Positions 9,250 through 19,084 of a stretch of 64,000 nt of DNA are shown here, in pieces. Below the pieces are notes generated by a model. That model saw only the letters and a program-made list of their open reading frames with translations, ran no database searches and was not told the DNA's origin. Every line of letters starts with the position of its first letter. Positions within the stretch are counted from its first letter, which is position 1. Source of the DNA: Pseudanabaena yagii GIHE-NHR1 (GTDB lineage: Bacteria > Cyanobacteriota > Cyanobacteriia > Pseudanabaenales > Pseudanabaenaceae); contig NZ_JAAVJL010000001.1 in assembly GCF_012863495.1 (NCBI RefSeq), forward strand, positions 1,980,001-2,044,000, read 5' to 3'. Position numbers and translations under genes: made by a program.

Positions 9250-10479
9250 TCATGAGAACTGCCTCCTTGTACCGAGCTTATCCTGTCGTTTAGTATTGAG
9301 ATCATTACCGCCCTTACCTCTAGTAAAGGGAATCACCTCCGCCGTAGACATTTCTCTAGCAGAGCGAATTAATAAACCCGCAATGAATAGACAAGATAGG
9401 GTAGTACTACCACCATAACTCAGGAAAGGAAAAGGCAACCCTGTAGTTGGTAACACACCCGTTGCCACGCCCACATTTAAAATCGCTTGCACCACAATCA
9501 AAGATGTCGAACCAAGGGCAATTAAGCGAGTAACGGGATCTTTGCACTTATAAGTTACCGATAGCCCAATCGTGCCATAAATCATCACCAGCAACAGCAA
9601 ACAAATACCGCCAAACAAGCCAAACTCCTCTGCAAAAACCGCAAAAATAAAGTCCGTATATTGAATTGGCAAAAATAGCTTTTGTTGCGATAGTCCAAAG
9701 CCAGTCCCCCACAGACCGCCAGAACCGATTGCCATTAAACTTTGAGTCAACTGATAGCCATCTCCCGCTTGATCTTGCCAAGGATCGAGAAAGGACATAA
9801 TCCGTCGTCTTTGATATTCACGGAAAGTCACACTTGCCACAGCAACACAAGTCCCTAAAGCAGCAGTGCCAAACATCTGAAGACTTGGCAATCCTGCACC
9901 TAACGCAATTAACCACAATGTAATGCCACAAAGCGCTGTTACGCTCAAACTAGGCTGCATCAAAATACCACCTAAAACCAACAGGAAGATCACCAGCCAA
10001 AAAGTCCTAGTTTTCCAATGAGTGCGATTCCAGTTACCAAATAATTGAGCCGCTTGCAAAATCAAAAAGGGCTTAATTAACTCCGATGGTTGCAGCAAAA
10101 ATGAACTTGACCCCACTGATAGCCATCTTGTCGCCGCATTTCTTGTAGTCCCCAATCCTGGAATATGCGTAGCGTAGAGTAGCGCCAGCATAATAAATAG
10201 GAAAATAGGACTGATTTTCAGCATGAACTTTAATGGTAAATGCACAATCCCATTAAAAATCAGTAGCCCGATCACTGCCCAAGCCAATTGGTATTTGAAA
10301 TAGAGCGTGCCGTCCTTGAAGGCAGCATCCGCAGTAGGGTAGGATGCCGAGAAAAGTACTGCTAATCCTGCAAATAGCCACAAAAACGTCAGCCATCGTA
10401 GGAGGCGAGCTTCTGTTGCCCATTTATCGACGGTGCGATCAAAAAACGGGAAAACTTGAAAAATTTGAAGGAGTTTCAC
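9250..10479 (-). CDS. ftsW: FtsW-type peptidoglycan glycosyltransferase
   Basis: 409 residues, SEDS family, about ten transmembrane segments. Family markers are visible: RWLSVGSSSFLLQPSEL.K (the GxxxxQPSE motif after TM3), GDGYQLTQSLMAIGSGGLWGTG, QYTDFIFAVFAEEFG (the loop that carries the essential acidic residue in SEDS polymerases) and PFPFLSYGGSTTLSCL near the end. FtsW polymerises lipid II at the division septum together with a class B PBP. The N-terminal extension before TM1 and the basic hydrophilic C-terminal tail are cytoplasmic. It could be RodA by fold alone, but the SYGGS block and overall motif spacing favour FtsW. Confidence 0.92.
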   Translation of the reverse strand: MKLLQIFQVFPFFDRTVDKWATEARLLRWLTFLWLFAGLAVLFSASYPTADAAFKDGTLYFKYQLAWAVIGLLIFNGIVHLPLKFMLKISPIFLFIMLALLYATHIPGLGTTRNAATRWLSVGSSSFLLQPSELIKPFLILQAAQLFGNWNRTHWKTRTFWLVIFLLVLGGILMQPSLSVTALCGITLWLIALGAGLPSLQMFGTAALGTCVAVASVTFREYQRRRIMSFLDPWQDQAGDGYQLTQSLMAIGSGGLWGTGFGLSQQKLFLPIQYTDFIFAVFAEEFGLFGGICLLLLVMIYGTIGLSVTYKCKDPVTRLIALGSTSLIVVQAILNVGVATGVLPTTGLPFPFLSYGGSTTLSCLFIAGLLIRSAREMSTAEVIPFTRGKGGNDLNTKRQDKLGTRRQFS

Positions 10480-10626
10480 GGCTGCGTGGGGACTTGTGTG
10501 GTTAAAAGCAAGGCGATATTTCGTGATGCTATTTTAACCACGATTTTTCGCGATCGCTGAAAACAAAAAATTATTTCTTGTAACTACTGAAAGAGTAAAG
10601 ACGACACTTTGCGCCCTCTTTCTCTT

Positions 10627-11124
10627 TCATGGGTGTAACTCAAAACTCAAGTTATAAAGTTTGCGTAAATTACAGACCTCATAATCATTGATATTCGTGT
10701 CATGTAATTCCAGATTATAAAAATCAATAAATTCTTCTGCAAAAAGTGGCCCCGCGTGCCAAGTGCCAGTATTTAATTTGATGAAACAATTGCCTGTAAT
10801 CCGAAATGCAGCAATTTGCTCTAAATTAATTTGCTCAGGTGCTGAGGCGGGGGCAACCGCCATAAACCATTCCTTACCGCCAAGAGCACCAAGACATTGA
10901 GTACATTGCTGATGCCGCGCAAAGCTCTGAAATTTCAGCCCAACTTTGCGGAGATTCATGATGTAAAAACGCGGAATCCCTGCCAAAGATAGCTGAGCAT
11001 CCTTCTCATCAAATTGCTTCCCATCGTCAGTAGGAAAAATCACCTGACCATAGGGCTGAAAGTTTTCAGGTGTGATTAATTGCGGAGTTAACCGAGTTGG
11101 TAAATTTGCGATCGCCATATTCAA
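10627..11124 (-). CDS. Ureidoglycolate lyase family protein (AllA-like cupin)
   Basis: 165 residues of the ureidoglycolate lyase family, which releases urea from ureidoglycolate in purine/allantoin degradation. Family features: the opening LITPENFQPYGQVI, the central FARHQQCTQCLGALGGKEWFMAVAP (usually SMLFLPLDG/..W.VVVAP in canonical AllA) and the cupin-like C-terminal block KLNTGTWHAGPLF..EFIDFYNLEL. The family name is secure, but the substrate is not: no other allantoin-pathway gene lies nearby, and cyanobacterial members are often isolated like this. A second Met at residue 3 is an equally good start. Confidence 0.85.
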   Translation of the reverse strand: MNMAIANLPTRLTPQLITPENFQPYGQVIFPTDDGKQFDEKDAQLSLAGIPRFYIMNLRKVGLKFQSFARHQQCTQCLGALGGKEWFMAVAPASAPEQINLEQIAAFRITGNCFIKLNTGTWHAGPLFAEEFIDFYNLELHDTNINDYEVCNLRKLYNLSFELHP

Positions 11125-11133
11125 ACTTCCTAC

Positions 11134-11385
11134 CTAAAAAGCGAGTGCAAAAATACTAAATAACTCCTTAAGATTTTGCTTGTCTTGCTCATCGAAGGGA
11201 AAAATGATGTTTTTAATTTGAGTGGGAGATCTTTGCTTAATGCTTAAAATTTCCACACCAACTATCTTATTTTGTCCGTCAAAGTCACAAATAACTCCAT
11301 CAGCTACTTCTTCTGACTCTACAATGTCCGTTTCTCGCATACGAATGTAAGCAGCATTAGCGATCGGGTCATATTCAACTCTCAT
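11134..11385 (-). CDS. DUF2283 domain small protein
   Basis: 83 residues. The N-terminal MRVEYDPIANAAYIRMRE followed by DGVICDFDGQNKIVGVEILS is the DUF2283 signature; the rest is a charged tail. The start codon overlaps the stop of the upstream DUF4258 gene (ATGA, 11385-11382) and is preceded by a GAGGG ribosome-binding site, so the two are translated together. DUF2283 genes commonly follow DUF4258 genes in cyanobacteria and are suspected antitoxin-like partners; that role is inferred. Confidence 0.9.
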   Translation of the reverse strand: MRVEYDPIANAAYIRMRETDIVESEEVADGVICDFDGQNKIVGVEILSIKQRSPTQIKNIIFPFDEQDKQNLKELFSIFALAF

Positions 11386-11633
11386 AATTTCCCTCGCATT
11401 TTTCGATCAAAATATACTGAGACAACTTTATTAGGGGTGATTTTCACATTATAAATGACCCGCAAAACCCTATTGTCGTAATCACCAATGGCTAACAGAG
11501 CATGTCGCAAATCAGGATCTTTGGAGTCTAATTCAACTTTTTGAGGTGCGCGTAAAGTCATCTCAATCCAATTCAAGGATATTTGGCGATCGCTAATCCT
11601 TAATTTTGCGTGTTCAGTTAGCTCAAAATCCAC
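11382..11633 (-). CDS. DUF4258 domain small protein
   Basis: 83 residues from a GTG start. It has the DUF4258 pattern: LTEHAKLRISDRQISLNWIEMTLRAP at the start (helix with conserved H and R) and DNRVLRVIYNVK..NKVVSVYFDRK at the end, a small alpha/beta fold resembling RelE/BrnT-like toxins. It overlaps the DUF2283 gene by four bases. A toxin-like function is suggested by fold and pairing only. Confidence 0.9.
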   Translation of the reverse strand: MDFELTEHAKLRISDRQISLNWIEMTLRAPQKVELDSKDPDLRHALLAIGDYDNRVLRVIYNVKITPNKVVSVYFDRKMRGKL

Positions 11634-11720
11634 GGGAAATTTTTAAATTTTGTGATGCGAATATGCGTAGCTTCAGGGTTTATTTCCCATAGACAATATC
11701 TAAATTATCTAATTTTTTAT

Positions 11721-12050
11721 TTAAGCCTGCTTGAGATTCAAAGCTTCAATCATGATCCGAATATTTTCAGCTTGAATTTTCACGGTTTCCGCTTGCAGTT
11801 GAGCCGAAATTGCATAGCGATCGGCAGTTGCACTTTGCTGTTTAGTGACTTCCTTAAGTTCATGTAACTCATCTTTTATATCCACCACATCAAGGGCAAC
11901 CACATCACGCTGGGTGTAAAGATGCTCAATCAGACTATCAAGACTACTATTAGTAGCGCGTAACTCCTGTCTCAATGCTTGAGACTCTTCGGCGAGAGCA
12001 ATCAAAGCACTCTCTACACGATCCAGTCTATTGTTTATTTCTTGATTCAT
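11721..12050 (-). CDS. Small coiled-coil protein of unknown function
   Basis: 109 residues from the ATG at 12050 (MNQEINNRLDRVESALIAL); the longer frame to 12182 runs into the coding sequence of the UbiH-like gene and is unlikely. Almost the whole protein is predicted helical with heptad spacing (LDRVESALIALAEESQALRQEL, then LKEVTKQQSATADRY, QLQAETVKIQAENIRIM), so a coiled coil is likely. No signal peptide or membrane segment. It follows the hydroxylase gene on the same strand by 29 bases and may be co-transcribed. No function can be given. Confidence 0.75.
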   Translation of the reverse strand: MNQEINNRLDRVESALIALAEESQALRQELRATNSSLDSLIEHLYTQRDVVALDVVDIKDELHELKEVTKQQSATADRYAISAQLQAETVKIQAENIRIMIEALNLKQA

Positions 12051-12079
12051 TTTTAGCTCTCTTGGCTCACAACTCAATT

Positions 12080-13300
12080 CTATACCTGATGCAAACCCAT
12101 CATAAAGTACATCAAAAGGCGCTTGAGAGGCGCAATTTGCAAAAGTAGCAAACCAAAGCGGCGTAGTACTTTGAAGAACCAATTATGGTTAGAAAATAGG
12201 CGATTAGAAATATCAGTAAGCAAAATTACGCCGAGGTTATCCCATTTACGTTTTGATTCATACCGCTTTAACACAGCGATCGCGCCGAGATCTTCGTGAT
12301 TTTGATGGGCAGCTTTTAACACCTTCGCTAAAGCATTGACATCACGAATACCGAGATTCATACCCTGACCTGCGATCGGATGTGTGGTGTGCGCCGCATC
12401 ACCAATCAAGGCTAAACGTGACTGAATATAAGTCTGGCTATGCATCCAACGGGGAACATAATTAGCTCGTTCACGGGCTATCACTTTAATCTTGCCGAGC
12501 TTTTCCAAGAGGGGATGACCAAAGCGCTTGGTTAACTCTTGAAGAAATGTCGATTCATCAAGGGCAAGCAGATGGGGCGTTTCCTCAGTGGTAGCAGTCC
12601 AGACGATACAAGAGCGATCGCTACCGAGGGGCAAAATTGCAAAAGGACCACTGGGTTGAAATCTTTCATGGGCAAAATTGTGATGGGGCTTTTCTGACTG
12701 AATCGTGGTGACGATGCAGGTTTGTTCGTATGGGCGTTGATCGATCGCAATATTAGCTAATTGACGAACTAGCGATCGCCCACCATCGGCTCCCACTAAT
12801 AATTTTGTTTCTAGATATTGCTCACCAATGTCGGAGCTTATTTTTACGCGCATGATATTGCGATCTGAGACCTCCTCAATATCTAAAATTTTGGCAGGAC
12901 AAATTAATTCCAAGTTTTGACATTCCCGCGCAAATTCCCAAAGCGAAGCCAAGGTCACGGAATTTTCGACAATATAGCCTAATGCTTCTTGCCCCATATC
13001 TTCGCGCCGCAATTGCACCTGATAGGGCAGATCACCCTCGGAAACTTGGATCGCGTGCATCGGCGTAACCCCACGACGCTGCATCCCACCCCACACGCCA
13101 ATATTTTGCCAAATCTGGCTCGATCCATAGGCGATCGCACTAGCGCGACCATCGGCAGTAAATTCTCCGCGCAAGAAATTACCGTTAGCCTCGATGATCC
13201 CCACTTTCAGATCACGGTTTGCCGCACAGTTCTTATCACCTAGCGCACAGGCTAAACTCGCGCCCACCATACCCGCACCAACAATTAGTACATCAAACAT
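12080..13300 (-). CDS. FAD-dependent hydroxylase, UbiH/UbiF/Coq6 family
   Basis: 406 residues, a class A flavoprotein monooxygenase. The three FAD fingerprints are visible: GAGMVGASLACAL at residues ~8-20 (GxGxxG), VGADGGRSLVRQ in the middle (DG motif) and ALIGDAAHTTHPIAGQGMN (GD motif and family-specific ending). The family hydroxylates quinone-precursor rings; in cyanobacteria the homologue has been discussed in connection with plastoquinone or tocopherol-type prenylquinones, but the substrate is not decided by sequence. The start ATG gives MFDVLIVGAG, the usual N-terminus. A gene-poor 547-base interval separates it from divergent ppc. Confidence 0.92.
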   Translation of the reverse strand: MFDVLIVGAGMVGASLACALGDKNCAANRDLKVGIIEANGNFLRGEFTADGRASAIAYGSSQIWQNIGVWGGMQRRGVTPMHAIQVSEGDLPYQVQLRREDMGQEALGYIVENSVTLASLWEFARECQNLELICPAKILDIEEVSDRNIMRVKISSDIGEQYLETKLLVGADGGRSLVRQLANIAIDQRPYEQTCIVTTIQSEKPHHNFAHERFQPSGPFAILPLGSDRSCIVWTATTEETPHLLALDESTFLQELTKRFGHPLLEKLGKIKVIARERANYVPRWMHSQTYIQSRLALIGDAAHTTHPIAGQGMNLGIRDVNALAKVLKAAHQNHEDLGAIAVLKRYESKRKWDNLGVILLTDISNRLFSNHNWFFKVLRRFGLLLLQIAPLKRLLMYFMMGLHQV

Positions 13301-13847
13301 GCGTTAAATTACTACTCCTACTACTCCAAGAGAAGATATTTTGAGTTCTTCCTTGATTATCAATGGTTCTACTTGAATAGAAGGCGCAAAGCGTCTTTTT
13401 TGATTGATCGATAGCTTTACTTCAAGAGCGTAAAACCTCGTGTTCTCTCTTTAATTATGGACGCATTGTAAAGAAATATTGCAGAAGTATAGATATTTTT
13501 AACTAGAGCGATCCCCAAGGATCTCATAAAAATTACTAACCGATCGCTAGCAAAAAAGGCTACAACTAACAAACGGGTAGGTTGGTATGGTATAGAAAAC
13601 AATAGAGATTTTATGTTTGATTCCTGCCATGAGATTTCGGCTTCTGTAAGCCTAAAGGTTATTACAGCAATTTGCCCAAGTGTTTGGTAAACATACACAG
13701 AGCAAAAAATCATATTTAGTAAGGTTGTGGGCTTTATACATTGCCTACAACAAAGTGTAAAGTGCTGTAATTGCTAAGTGAGCAACAGAAGCAAACTCCT
13801 TAAAGCAGGACAATTTTGGACTAGAAAGAAAATTTGGAGAAAGTTGG
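13301..13847. other. Gene-free interval between the divergent hydroxylase and ppc genes
   Basis: 547 bases with no convincing gene; a 98-codon open frame on the minus strand (13713-13417) has no family-like sequence and no ribosome-binding site I can accept. There is a weak hairpin at 13379-13403 (AAGGCGC/GCGTCTT). The promoters for the two flanking genes must lie here, but none is clear enough to mark. Confidence 0.5.
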
Positions 13848-16775
13848 ATGAGTTCCCCAGCAGCACTGTCAGCGTCATTAGTACAGATTGTCAACATTGA
13901 GAGCGATCTGCGTGCCGCCAATTCTCGTCTGCGATATCGTCTCAAGCTCGTCGAGGATTTGTGGGAATCAGTCCTATTAAGAGAAAGCGGTCAAGAACTA
14001 GTTGATTTATTGAGACAACTGCGGGCTATGTGTTCACCAGAGGGGCAAGCCCCCGAATACCCTGCCGAAGAGGTTTTAAAGGTGGTCGAAAGTCTTGACC
14101 TCCATCAAGCCACTACAGCCGCTCGTGCCTTTGCTTTATTTTTTCAGCTAATCAATATAGTTGAGCAAGATCATGAGCAGGAACAAACTAGCATCTATCG
14201 CGTTAGCCCGATCAATAGTGAAGCCGAATATCCTGTGGGTACATTTCGCTGGCTTTTTCCTGAACTGAAAAAACTCAACGTTCCTCCACGCCAAATCCAG
14301 AAAATCCTCGATAACCTCGATATTCGGCTGGTCTTTACTGCTCACCCTACAGAAATTGTGCGGCATACGATTCGCGATAAACAACGCACGATCGCTAAGA
14401 TGCTCAAGGAACTCGATCGTCTCATTGGTTTTCGTGGTGATGAAGCAGTGCCACAGGCGATCGCCCTCAACTGGGAGGCAGCCTCATTACAGGATCAAAT
14501 AGCAGAGGAAATCCGTCTCTGGTGGCGTACTGATGAGCTAAACCAAATTAAGCCCACGGTTTTAGACGAAGCTGACTATACCCTACATTATTTTGAAGAG
14601 GTTTTATTTGATGCGATCCCTGTCCTTTACGATCGCATTGCTTCCGCAATTGCTGTTACTTTTCCTAAACTAAAGTTACCAAGCTATGACTTTTGCAAAT
14701 TTGGCTCATGGGTTGGTAGCGATCGCGATGGCAATCCCTACGTTACTCCCGAAGTCACATGGCAAACCGCGTGCTATCAGCGAAATCTAGTTTTAAACAA
14801 ATATATTAAATCCATTGAGCGTCTCAGCCGCTTATTGTCGCTATCCCAAAGCCTTAGCGATGTTTCTCAAGATTTGCTGGACTCCCTTGGCGACGATCAG
14901 ATCCATCTGCCTGAAATTTACGAGAAATATTCGATCAAGTTCCGCCAAGAGCCTTATCGCCTCAAACTCGCCTACGTCAAAAACAGACTAGAAAGAACAC
15001 GCGATCGTAATCAAAAATTGCGCCATAGTGGATGGCAAGCCTCGGAAATGGAATTATCCACCAAGGGACAAGAACATCTCTTATATACCCATGTAGATGA
15101 CTTCCTCGCCGAATTAAAACTAATTCAGGCAAGCTTAATCGAAACCAAACTCAATCCCAAACCCCTTGAAAATCTGATCCGTCAGGTTGAGGTTTATGGT
15201 TTTCACTTAGCCCACCTCGATATCCGTCAAGAAAGTACGCAACATAGCAACACAATCACCGAAATTGCTGAAACATTGCAATTGCTGCCCCAACCCTATG
15301 ATGCCCTCAGTGAAGCCGAAAAAGTCACTTGGCTGACACAGGAGTTAAAAACCCGTCGTCCCATGATTCCCAGCCACTTGAACTTTAGTGCCAAAACCAA
15401 CGAAATTATTGAGACATTTCGGATGGTGGCAAAGCTGCAACAGGAATTTTCGATTGAAATCTGCAATAACTACGTGATCAGTATGAACCGTAGTGTTAGC
15501 GATATTCTCGAAGTCATGCTGCTAGCCAAAGAAGCAGGACTCTATGACCCAGCCACGGGCAAAGGCTCACTCAGCATTGCACCGCTCTTTGAAACAGTTG
15601 AGGATTTGCAAAGTGCCCCGCCAATCATGACGGAGTTATTTGAGCTACCGCTTTATCGCACCTATCTCGAAAGCCATGATCATCTACAAGAAGTCATGCT
15701 TGGCTATTCTGACAGTAATAAAGATTCAGGATTTTTGAGCAGTAACTGGGAAATTTATAAAGCCCAACGCGCCTTACAGGACGTTTGCCAAAAATATCAA
15801 GTGGATCTACGGATGTTTCACGGACGTGGCGGCTCGGTCGGACGTGGTGGCGGCCCAACCTATGAGGCAATCTTGGCACAGCCCGGCCGCAGCATCGAGG
15901 GACGCATCAAAATCACCGAACAAGGGGAAGTACTTGCCTCGAAGTATTCCTTGCCCGAAATCGCTCTTTATAACCTCGAAACGATCGCTACTGCGGTGAT
16001 TCAAGCTGCCCTATTACCCAGTAGCACCGATACCCTCGATTGCTGGCTGGACACAATGGAAGAAATTTCTAAGCGATCGCGCCAAGTGTATCGCCATTTA
16101 ATTTACGAGCAGCCAAATCTGGTGGAATTTTTTCACCAAGTTACGCCGATCGAAGAAATTAGCCAATTACAAATTAGCTCCCGTCCCGCCCGTCGTGCAG
16201 GTAAACGCGATCTCGGCAGTTTAAGAGCAATTCCTTGGGTATTTAGTTGGACACAAAGCCGCTTTTTATTACCCTCTTGGTATGGCATCGGTGCAGCCCT
16301 AGAAGAATTTCTCCAAGAAAACCCTGATGGGCATTTGTCGCTATTGCAATATTTCTATAGCAAATGGCCCTTCTTTAAAACGGCAATCTCCCGTGTCGAG
16401 ATGACGATCGCCAAAACCGATATGCAAATCGCCCATCACTATATGCGAGAGCTAACTAAAGAGGGTTACGAGGAAGCCTTTATCGAAATATTTGCGGAAA
16501 TCACCGAGGAGTTTCAACGCACACGCAAAGTACTGCAATTGATCACAGGACAAAAGCAAATGCTAGATAGCGATCGCGATCTCCAACGCTCAGTGCAACT
16601 ACGGAATGGCTCAATTGTACCCCTCGGCTTTATTCAAGCCTCTTTGCTCAAGCGTTTACGCCAACACCGTCCTGATACCGTTGATCTGCGATCGCGCTAT
16701 TCCAAAAACGAACTTTTGCGTGGGGCATTGCTGACGATCAACGGCATTGCGGCAGGTATGCGGAATACAGGTTGA
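13848..16775 (+). CDS. ppc: Phosphoenolpyruvate carboxylase
   Basis: 975 residues. It carboxylates PEP to oxaloacetate, the anaplerotic carbon entry in cyanobacteria. Catalytic landmarks are intact: FTAHPTE near residue 162 (catalytic His), [17 protein letters not shown] near 288, [34 protein letters not shown] near 659 (mobile Gly-rich loop) and the C-terminus MRNTG, needed for activity. The length and the N-terminal extension before the conserved core are normal for bacterial-type enzymes. No phosphorylation-type plant N-terminal Ser motif is visible. The gene is single, with a hairpin terminator directly after it. Confidence 0.98.
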   Translation: MSSPAALSASLVQIVNIESDLRAANSRLRYRLKLVEDLWESVLLRESGQELVDLLRQLRAMCSPEGQAPEYPAEEVLKVVESLDLHQATTAARAFALFFQLINIVEQDHEQEQTSIYRVSPINSEAEYPVGTFRWLFPELKKLNVPPRQIQKILDNLDIRLVFTAHPTEIVRHTIRDKQRTIAKMLKELDRLIGFRGDEAVPQAIALNWEAASLQDQIAEEIRLWWRTDELNQIKPTVLDEADYTLHYFEEVLFDAIPVLYDRIASAIAVTFPKLKLPSYDFCKFGSWVGSDRDGNPYVTPEVTWQTACYQRNLVLNKYIKSIERLSRLLSLSQSLSDVSQDLLDSLGDDQIHLPEIYEKYSIKFRQEPYRLKLAYVKNRLERTRDRNQKLRHSGWQASEMELSTKGQEHLLYTHVDDFLAELKLIQASLIETKLNPKPLENLIRQVEVYGFHLAHLDIRQESTQHSNTITEIAETLQLLPQPYDALSEAEKVTWLTQELKTRRPMIPSHLNFSAKTNEIIETFRMVAKLQQEFSIEICNNYVISMNRSVSDILEVMLLAKEAGLYDPATGKGSLSIAPLFETVEDLQSAPPIMTELFELPLYRTYLESHDHLQEVMLGYSDSNKDSGFLSSNWEIYKAQRALQDVCQKYQVDLRMFHGRGGSVGRGGGPTYEAILAQPGRSIEGRIKITEQGEVLASKYSLPEIALYNLETIATAVIQAALLPSSTDTLDCWLDTMEEISKRSRQVYRHLIYEQPNLVEFFHQVTPIEEISQLQISSRPARRAGKRDLGSLRAIPWVFSWTQSRFLLPSWYGIGAALEEFLQENPDGHLSLLQYFYSKWPFFKTAISRVEMTIAKTDMQIAHHYMRELTKEGYEEAFIEIFAEITEEFQRTRKVLQLITGQKQMLDSDRDLQRSVQLRNGSIVPLGFIQASLLKRLRQHRPDTVDLRSRYSKNELLRGALLTINGIAAGMRNTG

Positions 16776-16786
16776 TCCCTATTACG

Positions 16787-16811
16787 AGAAAGCACCCATA
16801 GGGTGCTTTCT
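16787..16811 (+). terminator. ppc terminator hairpin
   Basis: Arms 16787-16797 and 16801-16811 (AGAAAGCACCC and its complement) with an ATA loop, 12 bases after the ppc stop. Confidence 0.85.
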
Positions 16812-16881
16812 ATTTAGAGCGCAAAGCGTTATACATCCATGTTACGATTTTGGACAAACTGAGCGTGTTTATTGAGCGTGT

Positions 16882-17940
16882 GTGAGGAGTATGAGCCCCA
16901 ATCGTAATTTCCAAGATCCTATAAGGGTTGGTGTCATTGGTATCGGTAACATGGGGCAGCATCATGCAAGAGTCCTCAGCTTGCTCAAGGATGCAGAATT
17001 AGTTGGTGTTTCCGATGTCAGTGTAGAACGCGGACGTGATACCGCAAATAAGCATCGTGTTCTCTATTTTGAAGATTACCGCGAACTTTTACCCCTAGTC
17101 GATGCAGTTTGTATCGCCGTCCCCACGCGATTGCATTACGATGTGGGCACAACTTGCCTAAAGGCTGGTGTACATGTACTGATAGAAAAGCCGATCGCCG
17201 CCACCATCGAAGAAGCCGAAGCCCTAGTTAAAATCGCCGCCGACCATAATCGCATTCTTCAAGTCGGACATATTGAAAGATTTAACCCCGCTTTCCAAGA
17301 ACTTAGCAAAGTTTTAAAACATGAGACAATTTTGGCGATCGAAGCTGATCGCATGAGTCCCTATTCGCAAAGGGCAAATGATGTCTCGGTCGTATTTGAT
17401 TTGATGATTCATGATATTGATCTGATCCTTGAGCTAGTCCCCTCTGCGATCGTGCGAGTCTCCGCCCATGGCAATCGCGTTTCCCCAGAATCCAGCTATC
17501 TCGACTATGTCACCGCCACGATCGGCTTTGAGAATGGTGTAATCGCTACCCTCACCGCTAGCAAAGTTACCCATCGCAAAAAGCGCAAAATCACTGCTCA
17601 CTGTACCAATTCCCTCACCGAGTCAGATTTCCTCAATAACGAAATTTTGATTCATCGTCAAACTACAGCCAACTGGACAACCGATTACGGTCAAGTCCTC
17701 TATCGTCAAGACGGTTTCATCGAAAAAGTCTATACCAGCAATATTGAGCCACTGCACGCCGAACTAGAGCATTTTGTTGCCTGTGTTCGTGATAAGGCAC
17801 AACCCTCCGTCGGCGGCGATCAAGCCTTAAAAACCCTGCGTCTCGCTAGTCTGATCGAACAAACAGCGATCGATGGGCAAGTCTGGCGCAGTTGCGATTT
17901 GCAATTACGTGAGGTTGCCACAGCAGGTAGCTACGTATAA
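16882..17940 (+). CDS. Gfo/Idh/MocA family oxidoreductase
   Basis: About 350 residues. The N-terminal Rossmann domain has RVGVIGIGNMGQHHARVL (GxGxxG), DAVCIAVPTRLHYD, and the catalytic-lysine motif EKPIA; the C-terminal domain has QVGHIERFNPA and DLMIHDIDLILEL, placing a conserved HD-x-D at the sugar site. The family oxidises or reduces sugars and related compounds with NAD(P)(H); the substrate is unknown. Two starts are possible: GTG at 16882 or ATG at 16891, nine bases later; GAGGAG lies between them but is only one base from the ATG. It follows ppc after a terminator and is probably separately transcribed. Confidence 0.9.
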   Translation: MRSMSPNRNFQDPIRVGVIGIGNMGQHHARVLSLLKDAELVGVSDVSVERGRDTANKHRVLYFEDYRELLPLVDAVCIAVPTRLHYDVGTTCLKAGVHVLIEKPIAATIEEAEALVKIAADHNRILQVGHIERFNPAFQELSKVLKHETILAIEADRMSPYSQRANDVSVVFDLMIHDIDLILELVPSAIVRVSAHGNRVSPESSYLDYVTATIGFENGVIATLTASKVTHRKKRKITAHCTNSLTESDFLNNEILIHRQTTANWTTDYGQVLYRQDGFIEKVYTSNIEPLHAELEHFVACVRDKAQPSVGGDQALKTLRLASLIEQTAIDGQVWRSCDLQLREVATAGSYV

Positions 17941-17970
17941 AAGAAGTTTTGCTTTGCAAAACTTCTTTTA
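17938..17970 (+). terminator. Terminator hairpin overlapping the stop codon, TTGC-TTT-GCAA apex
   Basis: Perfect 15-bp arms 17938-17952 and 17956-17970 with a TTT loop; the left arm begins with the TAA stop codon of the oxidoreductase gene. Confidence 0.88.
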
Positions 17971-18009
17971 TCTCTCACCCGTTAGCATGATTATCTAGAG
18001 ATAGAAATC

Positions 18010-18060
18010 CTTCAAAAAGCAAGAAACCCAGTCACTGACTGGGTTTCTTGCTTTTTGAAG
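18010..18060. repeat. 25-bp perfect palindromic hairpin
   Basis: Arms 18010-18034 and 18036-18060 are fully complementary around a single base, so the real loop is about CACTG. It lies between the oxidoreductase terminator and the beta-barrel gene. A reading frame into the next gene starts inside it at 18055, which argues against that upstream start. Confidence 0.85.
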
Positions 18061-18132
18061 CTCAAGGAACAATGGGAACTATGCCAATTATCTCCAGTCA
18101 AAGGAGTCATAGTTCAGCAGGAAATCAATCTC

Positions 18133-18633
18133 ATGAAATCTCTTACAAAAATCTATTTAGGTGTTGCGATCGCTACTTCTGTTCTTACCTCATTTAGCGC
18201 AGTCGCCTCAGCCGAAGAAGTAAGACTACCTGGTAGCTATGTAGGTGCTGGCGTGTCTCTTCAAAGTTTTGCAACTAATCCTTCCGTAGTAGGAGCAAAC
18301 TTAGCAGGTCGCTATAAATTTGATGATGTACCACTTTCCGTCAGAAGTTCTGTTCTCTTTGGTAATGGCGGTACTTCCATTGTTCCTACCGTTTCCTATG
18401 ACTTACCAGTAGGCGATCGCACTAACGTTTATCTTGGTGCTGGTGCTTCCTTTAAAGTTGGCGGTAACAGCAGCATGACAGGTGATCAAACTGCCTTTGC
18501 GGTTCAACCTGGTGTCGAAGTTAGCCTCAACAAAAATATTTTGCTTTATAGCAATGCTGTAATTCCATTTAATGGACAAAGCAATGGTTCTGCAGGAACT
18601 TCCCTACAGGCTGGCGTAGGTCTTCAATTCTAA
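18133..18633 (+). CDS. Small secreted beta-barrel (outer-membrane-like) protein
   Basis: 166 residues from the ATG at 18133 (MKSLTKIYLGVAIATSV), chosen because it gives a proper signal peptide (cleavage near ASA-EE, residue ~27) and an AGGAAA ribosome-binding site lies just before. The mature part is a series of short alternating strands rich in Gly/Ser/Val/aromatic residues (YVGAGVSLQSF, LAGRYKFDDVPLSVRSSVLFG, IVPTVSYDLPV, VYLGAGASFKVGG), ending in GAGTSLQAGVGLQF with a terminal Phe as in outer-membrane barrels. About eight strands fit, as in OmpA/OmpX-sized barrels. No specific family is recognised. Confidence 0.8.
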   Translation: MKSLTKIYLGVAIATSVLTSFSAVASAEEVRLPGSYVGAGVSLQSFATNPSVVGANLAGRYKFDDVPLSVRSSVLFGNGGTSIVPTVSYDLPVGDRTNVYLGAGASFKVGGNSSMTGDQTAFAVQPGVEVSLNKNILLYSNAVIPFNGQSNGSAGTSLQAGVGLQF

Positions 18634-18639
18634 CTTCCC

Positions 18640-18670
18640 AAAAAAGGCGGCGCAATGCGCCGCCTTTTTT
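18640..18670. terminator. Bidirectional terminator, GGCGC-AAT-GCGCC apex
   Basis: Perfect 14-bp arms (AAAAAAGGCGGCGC and its complement) with an AAT loop, between the convergent beta-barrel gene and the Cys-rich small gene. Confidence 0.93.
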
Positions 18671-19019
18671 ATGCTTCCCAAAAGCGACATCCTTGACAAG
18701 GACCATTTGGATTGACCGCACAGCGAATAATTTCCGAACCAGCATTATATCGACAACTTCCATCCCCAATTATCCAACGCCCATTCACCAAACTTCTTTC
18801 CAAATTCTCTGGTGCTGGCTGTACGTAAACTAAAACTCTAAATAAGTTATATTTTCCTCTCCGAAACTGATAGCGATGACGGCGCTCTAAGATCACATAG
18901 GTTTTACCTTCTAAATTGATATAGTTTCCTGGTTGAGGCATCCAATCAAGATATAATTTACCCAAAGTGCTTTCAGGATGAAGGGTACACACCTCTGTAG
19001 GCACTGCTGATATTTCCAT
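18669..19019 (-). CDS. Conserved cyanobacterial small protein with C-terminal Cys motif (DUF6464-like)
   Basis: 116 residues. The C-terminus IGDGSCRYNAGSEIIRCAV followed by GPCQGCRFWEA holds four cysteines in a C-x9-C-x6-C-x2-C arrangement that could bind a metal. The middle (TYVILERRHRYQFRRGKYNLFRVLVYVQPA) is a basic beta-rich segment. I recall this as a family limited to cyanobacteria (DUF6464), from memory. Function unknown. It is convergent with the beta-barrel gene, sharing the bidirectional terminator. Confidence 0.82.
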   Translation of the reverse strand: MEISAVPTEVCTLHPESTLGKLYLDWMPQPGNYINLEGKTYVILERRHRYQFRRGKYNLFRVLVYVQPAPENLERSLVNGRWIIGDGSCRYNAGSEIIRCAVNPNGPCQGCRFWEA

Positions 19020-19084
19020 AGGGTTAACTGTTTAATTGCGCTAAGATCATTGTGCCATTGAGTTACAGCGTCATTATAATTTAC

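Noticed and set aside
13417-13713. 98-codon minus-strand frame in the ppc upstream region
   Set aside because: No family-like sequence, no ribosome-binding site, hydrophobic/random composition.
18055-18132. Upstream start for the beta-barrel gene
   Set aside because: It begins within a 25-bp hairpin and would place the signal peptide 26 residues inside the protein.
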